Source: Holothuria scabra
Taxonomy: Eukaryota > Echinodermata > Holothuroidea > Aspidochirotida > Holothuriidae
DNA: 64,000 bases
NCBI GenBank assembly: GCA_037179385.1
Contig: CM074179.1
Coordinates: 434,001-498,000 of the forward strand
Reading direction: 5' to 3'
The position numbers and the translations under genes were made by a program. The notes under the pieces were generated by a model, which worked only from the letters and a program-made list of their open reading frames with translations, was not told the DNA's origin and searched no databases. This document shows positions 35,096 through 46,478 of the stretch, in pieces. The first letter of the stretch is position 1, and every line of letters starts with the position of its first letter.

Positions 35096-36707
35096 ACTAC
35101 ATGTAACTTCACAGATGTGAAACTTTCACTGGTTTGATATCTACAGTAGATCTAACTTACTCAATATCCATCATGGCTTTACCTTAAAAAAAGGGAAAAA
35201 AATACTTCGGCGGACATAATTTGTGATTAAAGTGGCTTGCTTACTTTATTAAGTTTGATTGGTGTAAGACAGTTGTGCGTCATTGAATTTAGTTCAAATA
35301 TACTCAGGATGTTTTGCAATAAATTTGATGGCAAGTTCTTCTACCCTCCATAACTAAGTTTATCAAGAAATCCTTGTTAGCTTTTTATCTTCTTTAAAAG
35401 ATTTAAAAATTAAATTTATTTGTCTGCCAGGATCTTGAAAAAGGGCACTTGACAAATTTTTATCAATTATCTGGTGAAGTCTCCCTAGTTTAAATTCCTT
35501 CTTACTGAACTTATTCATCTCAAAATTAAATCTTAGCAACACATTAAATCTAGGAAATGGTTTTATTAAATTATGTAAAAATTTTACGTTTTTCCTCTAT
35601 GTCTAAGGTAATATTTCAGTCTGTAATGTATCACAACTTTTTACTAGATGTGAATGTGTTGGGTTTTATTGTACATAATCCTTTAATATACAGTCTGGCA
35701 GACAATTATATCCTTATTAAATGGTAAAGTTCTGTTGCATGTGCCCCAATTGAAAGAAGTGCAAACATGTATGATGAAATCAGACCAAAGAGAGATTTAT
35801 ATTTTTGCTACAGATTTGTATTTTGCCTCAAAAATTGATTTAATGGCTTTCATGTTTGAGTTTGATAGGTACTATAGTTGCTGGGGTTATCACCAAAAGC
35901 AAATTTCTGCTTCATTTATAAAAAGACCTGTTGATAATTCCAATACAGATTGTTAGAATTATCATTTTCCTGCAATGAATTGAAATCAACTGTCAGCCAA
36001 GCACTGCACTCTAGCACTCTATACTGTACTTAGTGTTTGTGGTAAATGTACCAACCTATATTTTGTCCTATATACTACTGTATGCTGCAATTGAATAAGA
36101 TTGTTGCCATTTGTACAAGGGAGGCAAAATGTTATTACCCTGAATTTTTTTTCCTTTTTTTAATTTAGAAAAATCCCAACTATGATGTTGTGTTAAAAAA
36201 CACATGGCATCAGTTGCCCTTGTACTTACAGTAAGACCCTTAAGGACAAATGCAGTCTCCCTAAAATTATTTCAAAGCAACAACGCAAACAAACAAAAAA
36301 ACCAACCAACAAACAAACAAAAGACATCTTAATTAATTTATCTTGATATTTCAGAAGGTAGAAATTGCTATATAGATAGTAAATAATGAAGTGACTCAAT
36401 CGTAGGAAATTTTATAAGGGAGTGAGGAAAATGTGATGTGATCCATGATCATGGGGCATTCATGGGTTGGGGTTTGAACTCTACAGTAGTTCAAACTGTG
36501 TATTATTTACTACTAGGATTGTATAAAGCTACCCAATAGTTGATGACAGATATACCTACAACCACAGTTTCAATTGTACTTACATTACAGTCTATAGACA
36601 GGGACCTGGACCATCCAAAACTAAATGTAAATTTTTACTGTAACATGAAATCTGGCCAGCATGCTCAGAGGACACAAATTAAACACTTTCTAAACTGAGC
36701 ATATAAG

Positions 36708-37290
36708 AAGTGGGGTGGAAGAGAGGGGTTTGGATTGGATAGAGGGTATTGGAGGGAGAGTGGGGTTTGGGTGGGATAGAGGGTATTGAAAGGAGAGGGG
36801 GTTTGGGTGGGATAGAGGGTATTGGAGGGAGAGTAGGGTTTGGGTGGGATAGAGGGTATTGGAGGGAGAGTGGGGTTTGGGTAGGATAGAGGGTATTGGA
36901 GGAAGAGGGGGGTTTGGGTAGGATAGAGGGTATTGGAGGGAGAGAGGGTTTGGGTGGGATAGAGGGTATTGGAGAGTGAGTGGGGTTTGAGTAGGATAGA
37001 GGGTATTGGAGGGAGAGGGAGGTTTGGGTAGGATAGAGGGTATTGGAGGGAGAAAGGGGGTTGGGTGGGTAGAGGGTATTGGAGGGAGAGTGGGGTTTGG
37101 GTAGGATAGAGGGTATTGGAGGGAGAGTGGGGTTTGGGTAGGATATGGGTATTGGAGGGAGAGGGGGGTTTGGGTGGGATAGAGGGTATTGGAAGGAGAG
37201 TGGGGTTTGGGTAGGATAGAGGGTATTGGAAGGAGAGGGGGGTTGGGTAGGATAGAGGATATTGGAGGGAGAGGGATTTGGGTGGGGAGA
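36708..37290. repeat. G-rich 37-bp minisatellite, about 15 copies
   Basis: Unit GGGATAGAGGGTATTGGAGG plus GAGAGTGGGGTTTGGGT, about 15 copies with small length and base changes. The plus strand is almost pure purine plus T with regular GGG runs, so each unit can in principle join a G-quadruplex. Two long minus-strand frames across it (221 and 226 codons) are Pro/Ser/Leu/Tyr-rich artefacts of the repeat; their overlap in two frames shows the openness comes from composition. Confidence 0.95.
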
Positions 37291-38194
37291 GATATGGTTC
37301 AGTATTTTGTGGACTGGATATATTGAGCAAAGATAAACTGCAGCAAAATCTAGGGTCATATGACTGTCATATTTTTCAATTTACTGTTCATACAGCAGTG
37401 TTAGTTTGGTACTTTGGTAATTACTGAATTACTATGAGGTCACAAGGTCAGCTCTATTTTTTCACCGTCTTGGCTCTTTGTGCCTTGTACAATTGTTTAT
37501 GTTGTAGGCACAATATCTATTCTCCTACACATACAATGTACCATCAGCATTGTCTGCATACACCGTTAAGAAAAAAAAATAAACAATTCAACAACTATAC
37601 TGCTACTAAAAAGGTATTTTCCCTTCAGTAAACTCCCATGATGCTTTGTGTTTAAACATTTCCCAGTTGGACTTCTGATTGTTATAAGTTTTGAGTACAT
37701 TCATGATGTGCTGCATATCATGTTGTTTGACCCAGTTAATTAGGTAGGATTTAACGACATACCAACATGAATGTGAATTGTATAGTATCAGTCAACTTGA
37801 TAAATTTAGTTCAAAGTTCAAATTAATTTTCAAGTTTGGTTCAAGTGCAAGTTTGGTTTTCCATTAGTCACCTCAAATTACGTCAGGCAGAAATATTGTA
37901 GGCATATTTTGCAACCCCCAGCCCACATGGGGCTGTTTGATATTGGGATGTTCAATTCATCGCAGTATGATATGAATACTGAAACTGTGCAAGGAAGGTC
38001 TAATGTTGCATTAAAATAGCACAAAATTCAGTAGGCATAAAATTTAAATACTGACAGTTATATTTTAATTCTTGTATTACACTGTATGCAGGTGTATTAC
38101 TGTGTAGAAATACATTACATTCAACAATTTATAACTTAAGTAATTAATTTTTTGACAGTATTTAGTAAAAGTTGGAAAGAAAGATGCAGGCATT

Positions 38195-38600
38195 AAGCCC
38201 AGGTCATACTACAGCGATATAGGATCAGATTTTGCTCTGATTTTTGTGAGTTTTACTTAAAATCTCCTCCATCTTTGGTTGAAAAGTAACAAAAATTTGT
38301 CAATTTGTGTAAATATAAGATTTTTATCGTAGGACTATGAAATTCTAAGTTACTATTCCATGACATCACATCTGCAGAAAGCTTTTATCTGACATGTGTA
38401 GTCCGATAAAAGCTATTTGTCAGTGTGATGTCACAATAAAAAAGTAGTTTACTTTTCCTTTTTCGTGGTCCTTCAGGTATATTTAAAGGGGATGGCAAAA
38501 TTTTGGTTATTTTCGACAATGGAGTCAGGAGATTTTAACAAAACTCACAAAAATCAGGTTAGTAATCCAATCCGATATCACTGTAGTGTGACTTGGGCTT
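38195..38600. mobile_element. 406-bp MITE with inverted ends
   Basis: Left end AAGCCCAGGTCATACTACAG with CGATAT; right end ATATCACTGTAGTGTGACTT with GGGCTT. The ends are complementary over about 26 bases with a few mismatches. Just inside, TTTTTGTGAGTTTT on the left pairs with AAAACTCACAAAAA on the right, so the terminal repeats are long. There is no coding content. It lies about 100 bp upstream of exon C. Confidence 0.75.
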
Positions 38601-38678
38601 TCATTCATGTATACTACAAGTACTGTATCACTGTAGTGTGACTTGGGCTTTCATTCATGTATACTTCAAGTACTGTAT
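38579..38678. repeat. 50-bp direct tandem duplication
   Basis: Two copies of a 50-bp unit starting CACTGTAGTGTGACTTGGGC, differing at a single base (ACTACAAG against ACTTCAAG). The unit includes the right end of the 406-bp MITE plus its flank. The second copy ends about 28 bp before the exon C acceptor. Confidence 0.9.
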
Positions 38679-38706
38679 GTAATGCAAGTGACTTATTGTC
38701 TTTCAG

Positions 38707-38824
38707 GGTTTACAAAGTACCTTTTATCAGAAGAGTGCGGCGTGTTTGATCCCAAGCACAACAGGGTTTGTCAAGATGTGTCCCATCCTCTTTCACATTA
38801 TTACATTGCGTCATCACACAATAC
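38707..38824 (+). CDS. PLCD: Phospholipase C delta-like, exon C (start of X domain, catalytic His-Asn)
   Basis: Acceptor TTTCAG, donor GTAAGT. The exon enters in phase 1 and ends with two bases of a split codon. It encodes [20 protein letters not shown], then [19 protein letters not shown]. The end of the EF-hand module passes into the catalytic X domain. S-S-H-N-T contains the general-acid/base histidine and the calcium-binding asparagine (His311 and Asn312 in rat PLC-delta1 numbering). The Y/C-Q-D-x-x-x-P-L-x-H-Y signature and the lack of beta- or gamma-specific inserts favour the delta class. The usual YQDM appears here as CQDV, a mild departure. Confidence 0.95.
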
Positions 38825-38958
38825 GTAAGTATAACACAACGTATTATAGCTATCATTTGCATTTCTGGTGTTTGTAACCTGTTATGCTCCTGCTTACCTC
38901 ACCTGTAACTACTTTTAGACATTCCCATCTATTGCAGGATGATCTCTTGCAGTGAAAT

Positions 38959-40223
38959 TTAAAGGGAAGCAATTGTACAGCCTTCTAGACAGCACAGAAA
39001 TTCAATATAATTATTCCAAGCAATGTGGCATCATTAAAGACTAATTTTATCCCAAGTCAAACGTAGTATGAGTTTTTCCGAGGCAAGTCTGGAAGGCAGT
39101 TGGGCAAAGCAGTGCAAAGCACCATATTTCTCCGAAATTACCCATAGTGCAACAGAGCAGTGATGTAAAACCTGCACCTAATGTATACTTTTGTTTGCTA
39201 TTGCGGAATATCATACATACTATACTGCACAAACGTTCGTAACACTACTGAAGACTAGCACAACTGCCCATCGTTTCATTCATTTTACAAATGTTTCAAC
39301 GGCAGAGTTTGAGATAAAGGTTCAGAAATCAAAAGATTAACTCCTTAAAAGCATATGGCTGCCTCTTTCGGGCCAAGTGCATATGATTTTGAGCCAGTTC
39401 GACCAAGGAAAACTCGAGCACCTGCGAGCGATGTAACCAGGACCCGGAGCGAACCAGCCGTACAGTCTATACAAGCTAACGTTAGACCAAGGGTCAGTAC
39501 ATTACGTATAGGCTTATACTAGTATAGCAATACGTAGCCTATGCTGTATAACAAAAACACTGATCGATGTGTATGGTGTCTTAGCCAATTTCTCTTCGCG
39601 ATTGCCTTCCTTTAACGTTTAAGTGTCCACAAATATCCTACATTACTTACGAGAATTACAAAAGGTTCCACTAAATCGAATCTTTGCGAAAATGAGTGAA
39701 AACGAACCTAACTGTTGCACCAAAAAGCATGCTAAAATACTGCCTCGCTAGTCCCAGCTTGTTGTTGTTACCGCTTGTAGTTTCAGGGTCTACCGGAAGT
39801 AACTTATCTTGGTTTGTACAAAAGCAGTCAGAAATAACGAGTATTTTTTATTTGAGGGATCAAACAAAAAGAGGAACAAAAATTATTGGGTTACCAAAAA
39901 TTTTTATCAGTAAAGCAAAAGCAACTATGAAGTTTTTTGAGCTTCGTAAAGGGGAATTATAAATTCAGCTGTAAGTGTACATAAGTTGGTAACCACTTTT
40001 GTGAAATCTGATCAGGTGCAGGTTTTACGTCATCAATCAGCTGATCCATGGCCGTGTTTCTTCGAGTATGGCGATACTCATGTCTTGAAGAGCGGGAGAT
40101 TTGAAACTTTTTTTTCGGTATGAGTTTTTTGCGGAAAAACAACACAGTAGTGTTAATATCTAATGTTTATATATGTACTACACATATGTGGGGAGTCAAA
40201 TGGCCACTATTGCTCCCCTTTAA
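38959..40223. mobile_element. Candidate 1.26-kb TIR element
   Basis: The ends TTTAAAGGGAAGCAATTG and ATTGCTCCCCTTTAA are complementary over about 15 bp with one mismatch. About 200 bp inside each end lies a second inverted pair, GATGTAAAACCTGCACCT (39162-39179) and AGGTGCAGGTTTTACGTC (40014-40031). The interior is more GC- and CpG-rich than its surroundings and includes the short coding-like frame at 39355. No transposase is recognised, and the boundaries rest on the inverted repeats alone. Confidence 0.5.
39355..39492 (+). CDS. Short coding-like frame, possible first exon, unknown product
   Basis: ATG at 39355 opens a frame of 55 codons. It starts MAASFGPSAYDFEPVRPRKT and continues with an Arg/Pro/Ala-rich, basic stretch. 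At 39493 the sequence is AGG followed by GTCAGT, a plausible donor; reading through instead gives a stop at 39520-39522. Codon use is GC-richer than the surrounding intron. It sits inside the candidate 1.26-kb TIR element, so it may be the first exon of a transposon-borne gene. The YxFEP-type motif recalls N-termini of some transposon-associated proteins, but I cannot assign a family. Confidence 0.35.
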
Positions 40224-40763
40224 GTCTGGTGGTGCTGTGCCATCTCCCATTGTAATTGCTGTCCTAACTTGCCCTTATACCTGTGTATTGGTGATTTGAG
40301 TATTGGTGATATGAGTGAACTATAAGCACAAAGCAAGGCAAATTTGGGGTAAATTCAACAGTATGGATTACTATACTAAGCCTAGTTTACAATATGTGAT
40401 GGTTGCAAATGAATAGTATTACAGCTGCTATGTAGTTGAATGGCCACTTCCTTTTTACTTCAGATGGAAAAATTTCATCACAAATATTTGATGTGTCAAT
40501 ATTATGAAAACAAACAAATCTGTGATTCAAAATTTCATATTAGTGGACACACTGTAAATGTAAGCCCCTGGGGATTTTTAAACAAAAAATCAATTTGGCT
40601 GTTCAGTGGAAATATGCTGGCATGGTATGGTATCTAAGCTCTCTCTTCTTGGCTACAGTAACATGGCATAGAATGCCAAGTGCTTACAAAAATGTTGCAT
40701 ATGAAATCATGGTCAACCTTTCCTTTTTAATGTCTGTTACATCCTCCTGCTCTGATAAACTTC

Positions 40764-41048
40764 TAAAGTTCTTTCACCTCAAAAAGTACAAATTCTCTTA
40801 TGACATTCTTACGTAAGACTCTCCCACAATTGTTTGAAATTCATCCTCATCCAGACACAGTCTCACTGTGAATATAGAAAAGCTCAATATTGTTCATAAT
40901 CAAAACACCCTCAATAGAGTTCATACTGTGTAATATAAGCTTTGGCACTCTGCATTGTTTGAATTACCTGTCAGTCAAAGAGCTGAGCCAACTGAAAATT
41001 TCTGTTAATCCCTACAAGGATTTTAGTTTGGGGTGAAAAGAGCTAACA
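40764..41048 (+). mobile_element. Family-1 MITE copy
   Basis: Left part TCTTTCACCTCAAAAAGTAC and AAATTCTCTTATGACATTCT, then CACAATTGTTTGAAATTCATC, GTGTAATATAAGCTTTGGCA, CTGTCAGTCAAAGAGCTGAG and right end AGTTTGGGGTGAAAAGAGCT. It matches the 60147 and 61221 copies in order and spacing. Confidence 0.75.
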
Positions 41049-42056
41049 GGTAAACTTTTCATGCTGTGTGAACACAAAGAAAGCATAGCTCATTATAGGG
41101 CACAGATCATGTGATATACTCAGATACCAGTTTTATCCCACACTGCCTTTGATCTACTGGGGTGTTTCTGTTGCTTTCTCAAAAAAGTTATGTTACAGCA
41201 TGTTGATCTCATAATGGTGCAGGATGTAGCCAGGATGTTGTATAGCAGCAGCTGGTATGTCATAGTGCTACATTGGGGAATGACTTTGAGAAAAAGAGAA
41301 GGCAATGTCTGCGTTGGACCAGATGCATTGCAGTTTACAGGTAGCCTTTTTCTAATAATTGTTACCATTATTTTGTTGTGCAAGCTTGGGTCTTGGGATT
41401 TTCTTGGCTAAGCCCCTTCTCAAAATACTTTTTAATTGCTTTTAATGAAAGGGAACTTACAGTGTAGACCAAATACATGTTAAGTTGTAACAGCTTTTTG
41501 CCTGTATTTTTCAGGACATGAATCATTAATGCATGTTTATATGGCTCCAAGATGAAACCTTATTATTATTTTTATAAACTTGACATTATCATCACACTTT
41601 GTTTACCAGAGATGGAGTCAAGTCTCTCCTTTCTCTGTAAGTTGAACCATTTGCAGCTATTTTAGCCTCTTGAGTCCAGCAGACTCTCGTCTCTATGTTA
41701 TTCTAATAGGGGAAAATTCCCCAAGTTGTCAAGTCATGTGAGTCGTTACAGCCTTCATGCCTTGCTGTCTACTACATTTTACCATGGGAGGTACATGTAG
41801 TACTGGAATGGTTTTCTAGCACAATATGTGACAATACCGCTAGGTTCCTTCACAAATACAGTAGTTTGCAGCGCCCTTCCCAAGCTCCTGTATACATATG
41901 TAACCCTTACTTACCTCAGTTAGTCCCAGCAAATGAAAGATAGCCTGCTGGAAGAGAGTCCTCAAGAAGAGGGACCACTCATTCTTCCATTTGCTGAATC
42001 AAAAGTCAAATGCAGTTTTCGTGTCATTTCAGGTTCGTCCCCTCATGAATGTTTAA

Positions 42057-42306
42057 CCCTTTACCGTTGTGCTCCTATTGGGGCATATTTGCGCGCCTCG
42101 GGAGTGGGCGGAAAAGCGGGCGTAGCCCGCCCCGCATTGGCTTCTGTAGGCCATTGACCCGTGACCTTAAACTATTGTCTCTTTTGCTGTTGTGGGGGAA
42201 TTTTCGGGTAGCTACTCGCAGTTTCGAGCTCCTCGTGAAACAGTAAAGATGTGTGACAGCCGAGCTCTCCGCATGGGTCCAAAAGGACCCAAACAACGGT
42301 AAAGGG
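42057..42306. mobile_element. piggyBac-type MITE with TTAA target sites
   Basis: The termini CCCTTTACCGTTG and CAACGGTAAAGGG are perfectly inverted. The element is flanked by TTAA at 42053-42056 and 42307-42310, the diagnostic piggyBac target duplication. It is 250 bp and strikingly GC-rich (for example GTGGGCGGAAAAGCGGGCGT) compared with the AT-rich intron, and has no coding capacity. Perfect termini suggest recent insertion. Confidence 0.85.
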
Positions 42307-42528
42307 TTAAGAGTTCATAGTTTTCCTGCATGATATATGATAATATCTCCTGTTTCTTTCACAAATACAGTAGTTAGATTGTGGGATAAACAAAGTATTG
42401 AAAAAGAAACTACTCTGTCATGTCTTTGTTTATTTATGTTCCCACACATTGTGTGTATAAGAGGGCCAATTGTTATTATGCGTAATTTATGGTATATATA
42501 TAATAAAGGTAATGTATTATTCAAACTT

Positions 42529-42790
42529 TAAAGGGGAAGTGTGTTCATCCTAATTTGGATTACTAATACTAGTATGTTGTGTTTTATGGTTGGCTATTGA
42601 AAGCCTTGTGACATTATTCTCCTCACTGAATTATACTCATTGGTCCACGCTGGAATGTTCAACTCCTGAAATATTATGAAAGTTAGTTGGGTAGTAGAAA
42701 AACTTTGTGGTTCTAGTTGCTGTTTTTAAAGCTCACTGCTTTCTTTTTATTTCTCTCCAACTTTCCATGCTGTGACGTCACTTGAAAAGG
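42529..42790. repeat. Family-3 repeat, partial
   Basis: Starts AAAGGGGAAGTGTGTTCATC and includes GTTTTATGGTTGGCTATTGA, AGCCTTGTGACATTATTCTC and CTCACTGAATTATACTC, the same order as the 26188 copy. The right border is not clear. Confidence 0.45.
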
Positions 42791-43739
42791 AACGTAAACA
42801 CCCCAGTACATCAAAGGCCGTATGGGGTGTAACTAATATCTGAGTTTGTTACATGATCTGTGACCTCAAATGAGCTATACTTTCATTGTGTTGACACTGC
42901 GTGAAAAGCAATTGACACATGCTGACTGAACTGTTAGCTAACCCCAAATGTTACATAACTTTTTGTGTATTAATTGAAACACATCTTTTACTGTCAATGA
43001 ATAAATCAGATATGAAACCTGACTTAATCAAGTCTGCATGTAGTGGGCTTTTTTTCCTCCCTGAAGTGATAAGAGTTAATCAGGCAGAAATGAAAGATGT
43101 AAAGAGGGAACGTTTCATCATGAAAGTATCCTTCATAATATTTTAGTATTTCATCATTCCACATTCAAGATAAACTAAGAAGTTACTTTTAGAAAATTTC
43201 TTATGGGAAGTGAACAGAAGTGGTCACATGACTCTCCACAGCCAGTCATGAGACAAGTCAGTCTGTACTACATTAATTCAAGTTAGGGCAATTAACTGCC
43301 CTTGCCCCTTTAATCTCACAATTTTCTTCTTATGTTTCTTCACATTTTCTTCATAAAATGTTAGGACTTCTTGCATTTTTAAGTTTATCCACAAGCAGTT
43401 ATTCCAGTCTATTTCACAACTGAGGAAAAAATAAATATAGTCACATGATCCCCAACAGCCAATCACGAAACAGTCTACTACACTTATTCAAGTTGGGTAC
43501 AGTGCACAATGGATTTGTGTCTGTAACATGTAGTGTACAAATACTGTACATGTATGCTCAAATCTTTAGGTATATTCTGATAAGTAATACAGTGGTACTG
43601 TGTGCATCAAGGCAAGGTTCATTAGTTTGAGAGAGTGAAATTTTTAAGAGTTTAGACATTTTAAGAGCAAGAGCAGAAACCTCCAACATATTTTGAATCA
43701 ACGGCTAAATCTTACAATTGTCATTCTTTTGTTTCTCCT

Positions 43740-44495
43740 CAACATTGTACAATTTTATGAAATAGAAGAGTGTTAAAGGCAACATAACTTGACAAAGTAG
43801 CAGAAGGACTACAAAATCCTTTTGGGCTTAACATGAAGGCAAATTACTTCCTTGAGAAAATGAGCAAAATAAGCATTAAAAATAATGCTAGAACTAAAGC
43901 AAGTTCAGGAGAGGTATTAAACATTTACAATAGCAGCAGAGAGAACAGAAAAAGATTATACATGCATTGAGCACTATAAACAAAATAATTAGAAACCAGC
44001 TACTCCCCCATCCACCTAGCTGCCTCACCCCATCTGCCCTGGCACCCTACTTTACATATAAACCTGAAACCATGCCTCTAAACCCTAGCAAAACCAATCA
44101 TAAAGAACATAATAATATATATGAGAAAAATAGAACTTAATACATTAAGATAAAATATTTTTTTGAGTTCCTCTTAAAATTGAAAATGGACCGTTATTGC
44201 TTTAAAATATCAGGAAATGAATTCTATGAAGTAGCCACACAGTAGTGTAATCCCTTCATTGAAAAACTTGTGCTTCAACCAAGGATGGGCAGGTAATCCG
44301 ATTGTCTGGTACAGTGATTATGAATGACAACTGATTGCATTGAGATCTGTAAACAAACGGCCAGATTTCAGCTAATGAGGTCGGTAAATTTGAGTTAATT
44401 AAGAGATTTAAACAAAAGATTGGTGTAATCATGGTATCCTGAGAGGGTAATATGTCTAATAGCTCTCTTTTGAAGAATTATCATGCGTATTTGAG
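43740..44495 (-). pseudogene. LINE (CR1-like) 3' end, decayed copy 1
   Basis: On the minus strand the frame reads LKFTDLIS with a stop, then a TRQSDYLP segment, FSMKG and NSFPDILK. These correspond to the conserved C-terminal tail of CR1/L2/Rex-like non-LTR reverse transcriptases (L-x-K-x-x-D-x-x-x-L, T-R, and L-W-N-S-x-P-x-x-x-K). Frames are broken by stops and shifts. A putative 3' UTR leads to AATGTTGAGGAGAAACAAAA on the minus strand. Only the last ~80 codons of the ORF are present, as usual for 5'-truncated LINE inserts. Confidence 0.65.
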
Positions 44496-44844
44496 TGCTT
44501 TTGGTATTTCTCTTCAAAGTATCTTTCATAATATTTAAGGACTTTATTATTGCTTATTCAAGATAAACTTTAGTTACTTCGGTAAATTTCACATTTGAGG
44601 TGAATAAAAGTTGTCACATGACTCTCAACAGCCAGTCATGAGACAAGTCAGTCTATACTTCATAAATTCAAGTTAGGGCCACTGACTGCTCTTGCCCTTT
44701 AATCTACGTCGCTTCACATTATCTTCATAAAATTTTAGGACTTATTGCATTTTTATGGTAATCCACAAGCAGTCCCATGTATATTCACAACTGAGGGGAA
44801 AAAAAATAAAGTCACATGATCCTGTTTTGACACAACATCTAAAT

Positions 44845-45480
44845 CTCACAATTTTCATTGGTTCGTTCTTACATTCATCTGTCCATCCATCCGTTCATTC
44901 ATTCCTGCGCTACATTGTACAATTTTATGAAATATAAGAGTGTGAAGGCAACATAAACAGACAAAGTAGCAGAAGGAAGTGAACTACAAAACCCTATTGA
45001 GCTTAACATAAAGTTAGAACACTCCCTTGAAAAAAAAAGAGAGCAAAATGAGCATACAAAAACAAAGCTAGTAGGAGAGTTATTGAACAAAAAGAATACA
45101 ATACCACAGAAAGGACAGAAAGTGATTATTTTTCTTTAAAATATCAGGAAGTGAATTCCACAAAGTAGCCACACAGTGGTGTTATCCCTTCATTGAAAAG
45201 TTTGTGCTAAGGCCAGGGATGTACAGGTAATTGGATTGTCTGGTAAGATGATCATGAATGGTTGAATTGGTGAAGATATTGTTCAAAGATTGTGACAATT
45301 GATTTTGTGGAGATGGGTAAACAAACGGTGATTGGGCCAGATTGAGGCTAATGAGGTCAGTGAATTTGAGTAAATAAAGAGATATAAACAAAAGATTGGT
45401 GTGATAATAGTCTCCTGAGAAGATAATTAATATATAGCTCTTTTTGAAGAGTTATCAGCTTATTTGAGTGCTTTTCTTAT
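44845..45480 (-). pseudogene. LINE (CR1-like) 3' end, decayed copy 2
   Basis: The minus strand reads YLLKFTDLISLNLAQ, later IHDHLTRQSNYLYIPGL, NFSMKG, a stop codon, then CVATLWNSLPDILKKN. This is the same reverse-transcriptase tail as copy 1 but better preserved, with one in-frame stop. The 3' UTR ends in tetranucleotide-like sequence (GAATGAATGAACGGATGGAT on the minus strand), as in many CR1-like LINEs. It shares a 5' truncation point with copy 1, next to family-3 sequence, so the two are products of the tandem duplication and not separate insertions. Confidence 0.7.
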
Positions 45481-46368
45481 TTTTCTTCAAAGTTTCTTTC
45501 ACAATATTTTAGGACGTAAATATTGCATATTCAAAACCAAGCAGTTACTATTTGTAAATTTAACATTTGTGGAGAAAAAAAAAATTGTTTCATTACCCTC
45601 AAGTGCTTTCCCTTTAAATTTGTGAGTGATGAGTTTAAAAATGGGTAGTCTAAAATAGTTGCTGTGATATGTGGCTTAAGATTCGCATGCAGTTTTCATT
45701 TAATTATTAGAGTTTGATTTAGCATTTATCACAGTAATGCAATCATGTTGTATGGATGTTGATGAGGAAAACGTGACCATTGCTTCCTTCAAAAAGACAT
45801 GTCTTCACGTCTTGTGAAAGTGAGATTTAGAAGACCAAACAGCAATGGAGCCACCAGTTTCATTAAGATAAATTAAAGTTAAATAATGACGGAAGGGGTT
45901 TATATGAAAAAGTGTTGAACACAAGTGTTTAAAGTGCCAGACATACAAAGCTTATGTTATTTTGGAAGTATAAAGTTATTTGTATAAACCCAAAGTCAGA
46001 GGACTGCTGTGGTCTGTCATAAATGTTTACAGAAGGAAATCTAGCACTTAATAAAAATAACAACCCATCTATTTTGCATGAAGGAATAGCAAAAACAGTT
46101 TCACCTTCTAAATTTAAAGGAGACGGTGTGTACCCCGCACAATGATCTTGCACAGAAATAACAAATAGACTTGTCAGTTTATTCTGTGATTGTTGAATAA
46201 TATTCCGAGGCTGTTTGTCCATAAAAATATTAAGAGTGTACCTGCCACAAGGTTGTACTGTGACTGTACTCAAAAGGGCATCTTAGTTGGGGAAGTTGAG
46301 AAAGGTTGGAACAAGCCCTACTGGGTGGGGTGGGTAAATTTACTTAGTGAGTAGACCTATTCAGATCT

Positions 46369-46478
46369 GGGGCCCATTCCACAAAGAGTTACGCACAATC
46401 TTAAGTATGATTTACTGTTGACTTAAGTATGGGGAATCAAACTTAAGATTGTGCATAACTCTCTGTGGAATGGGCCCC
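46369..46478. mobile_element. 110-bp palindromic MITE (family 4), copy 3
   Basis: Ends GGGGCCCATTCCACAAAGAG and CTCTGTGGAATGGGCCCC. The interior ACGCACAATCTTAAGTATGA is complementary to TCAAACTTAAGATTGTGC, so the whole element is a near-perfect hairpin. It is the reverse orientation of the two tandem copies at 14364-14586 and better preserved. Confidence 0.88.

Larger units (their letters stand above)
25488..38706 (+). other. Intron of 13.2 kb between PLC exons B and C
   Basis: GTGAGT at the donor and TTTCAG at the acceptor, phase 1. It holds the 28-bp minisatellite, family-3 repeats, the (TCAG)n array with its adjacent SINE, three more SINE-A relatives, the 37-bp G-rich minisatellite, and a MITE with a 50-bp direct duplication next to the acceptor. 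Long stretches such as 30000-33380 and 35100-36700 contain no feature I can name. Confidence 0.75.
43121..45495. repeat. Tandem segmental duplication carrying family-3 and LINE sequence
   Basis: Landmarks recur in the same order: TCTTTCATAATATT (44519) has a counterpart near 43127; GTCACATGACTCTC followed by CAGCCAGTCATGAGACAAGT occurs near 43223 and 44616; a LINE 3' end occurs near 43747 and 44917; ATATCAGGAA(A/G)TGAATTC near 44208 and 45142; and a second family-3 start near 45487. The first unit is about 1.39 kb, the second about 0.98 kb with internal deletions. Many substitutions show the duplication is old. Confidence 0.75.

Noticed and set aside
36665..37359. Two overlapping minus-strand frames of 221 and 226 codons, Pro/Ser/Tyr-rich
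   Set aside because: Both arise from the 37-bp minisatellite, and simultaneous openness in two frames shows composition and not coding.
45929..46273. 114-codon minus-strand frame
   Set aside because: Length is notable for this AT-rich DNA, but I see no motif, splice context or similarity; kept out for lack of support.
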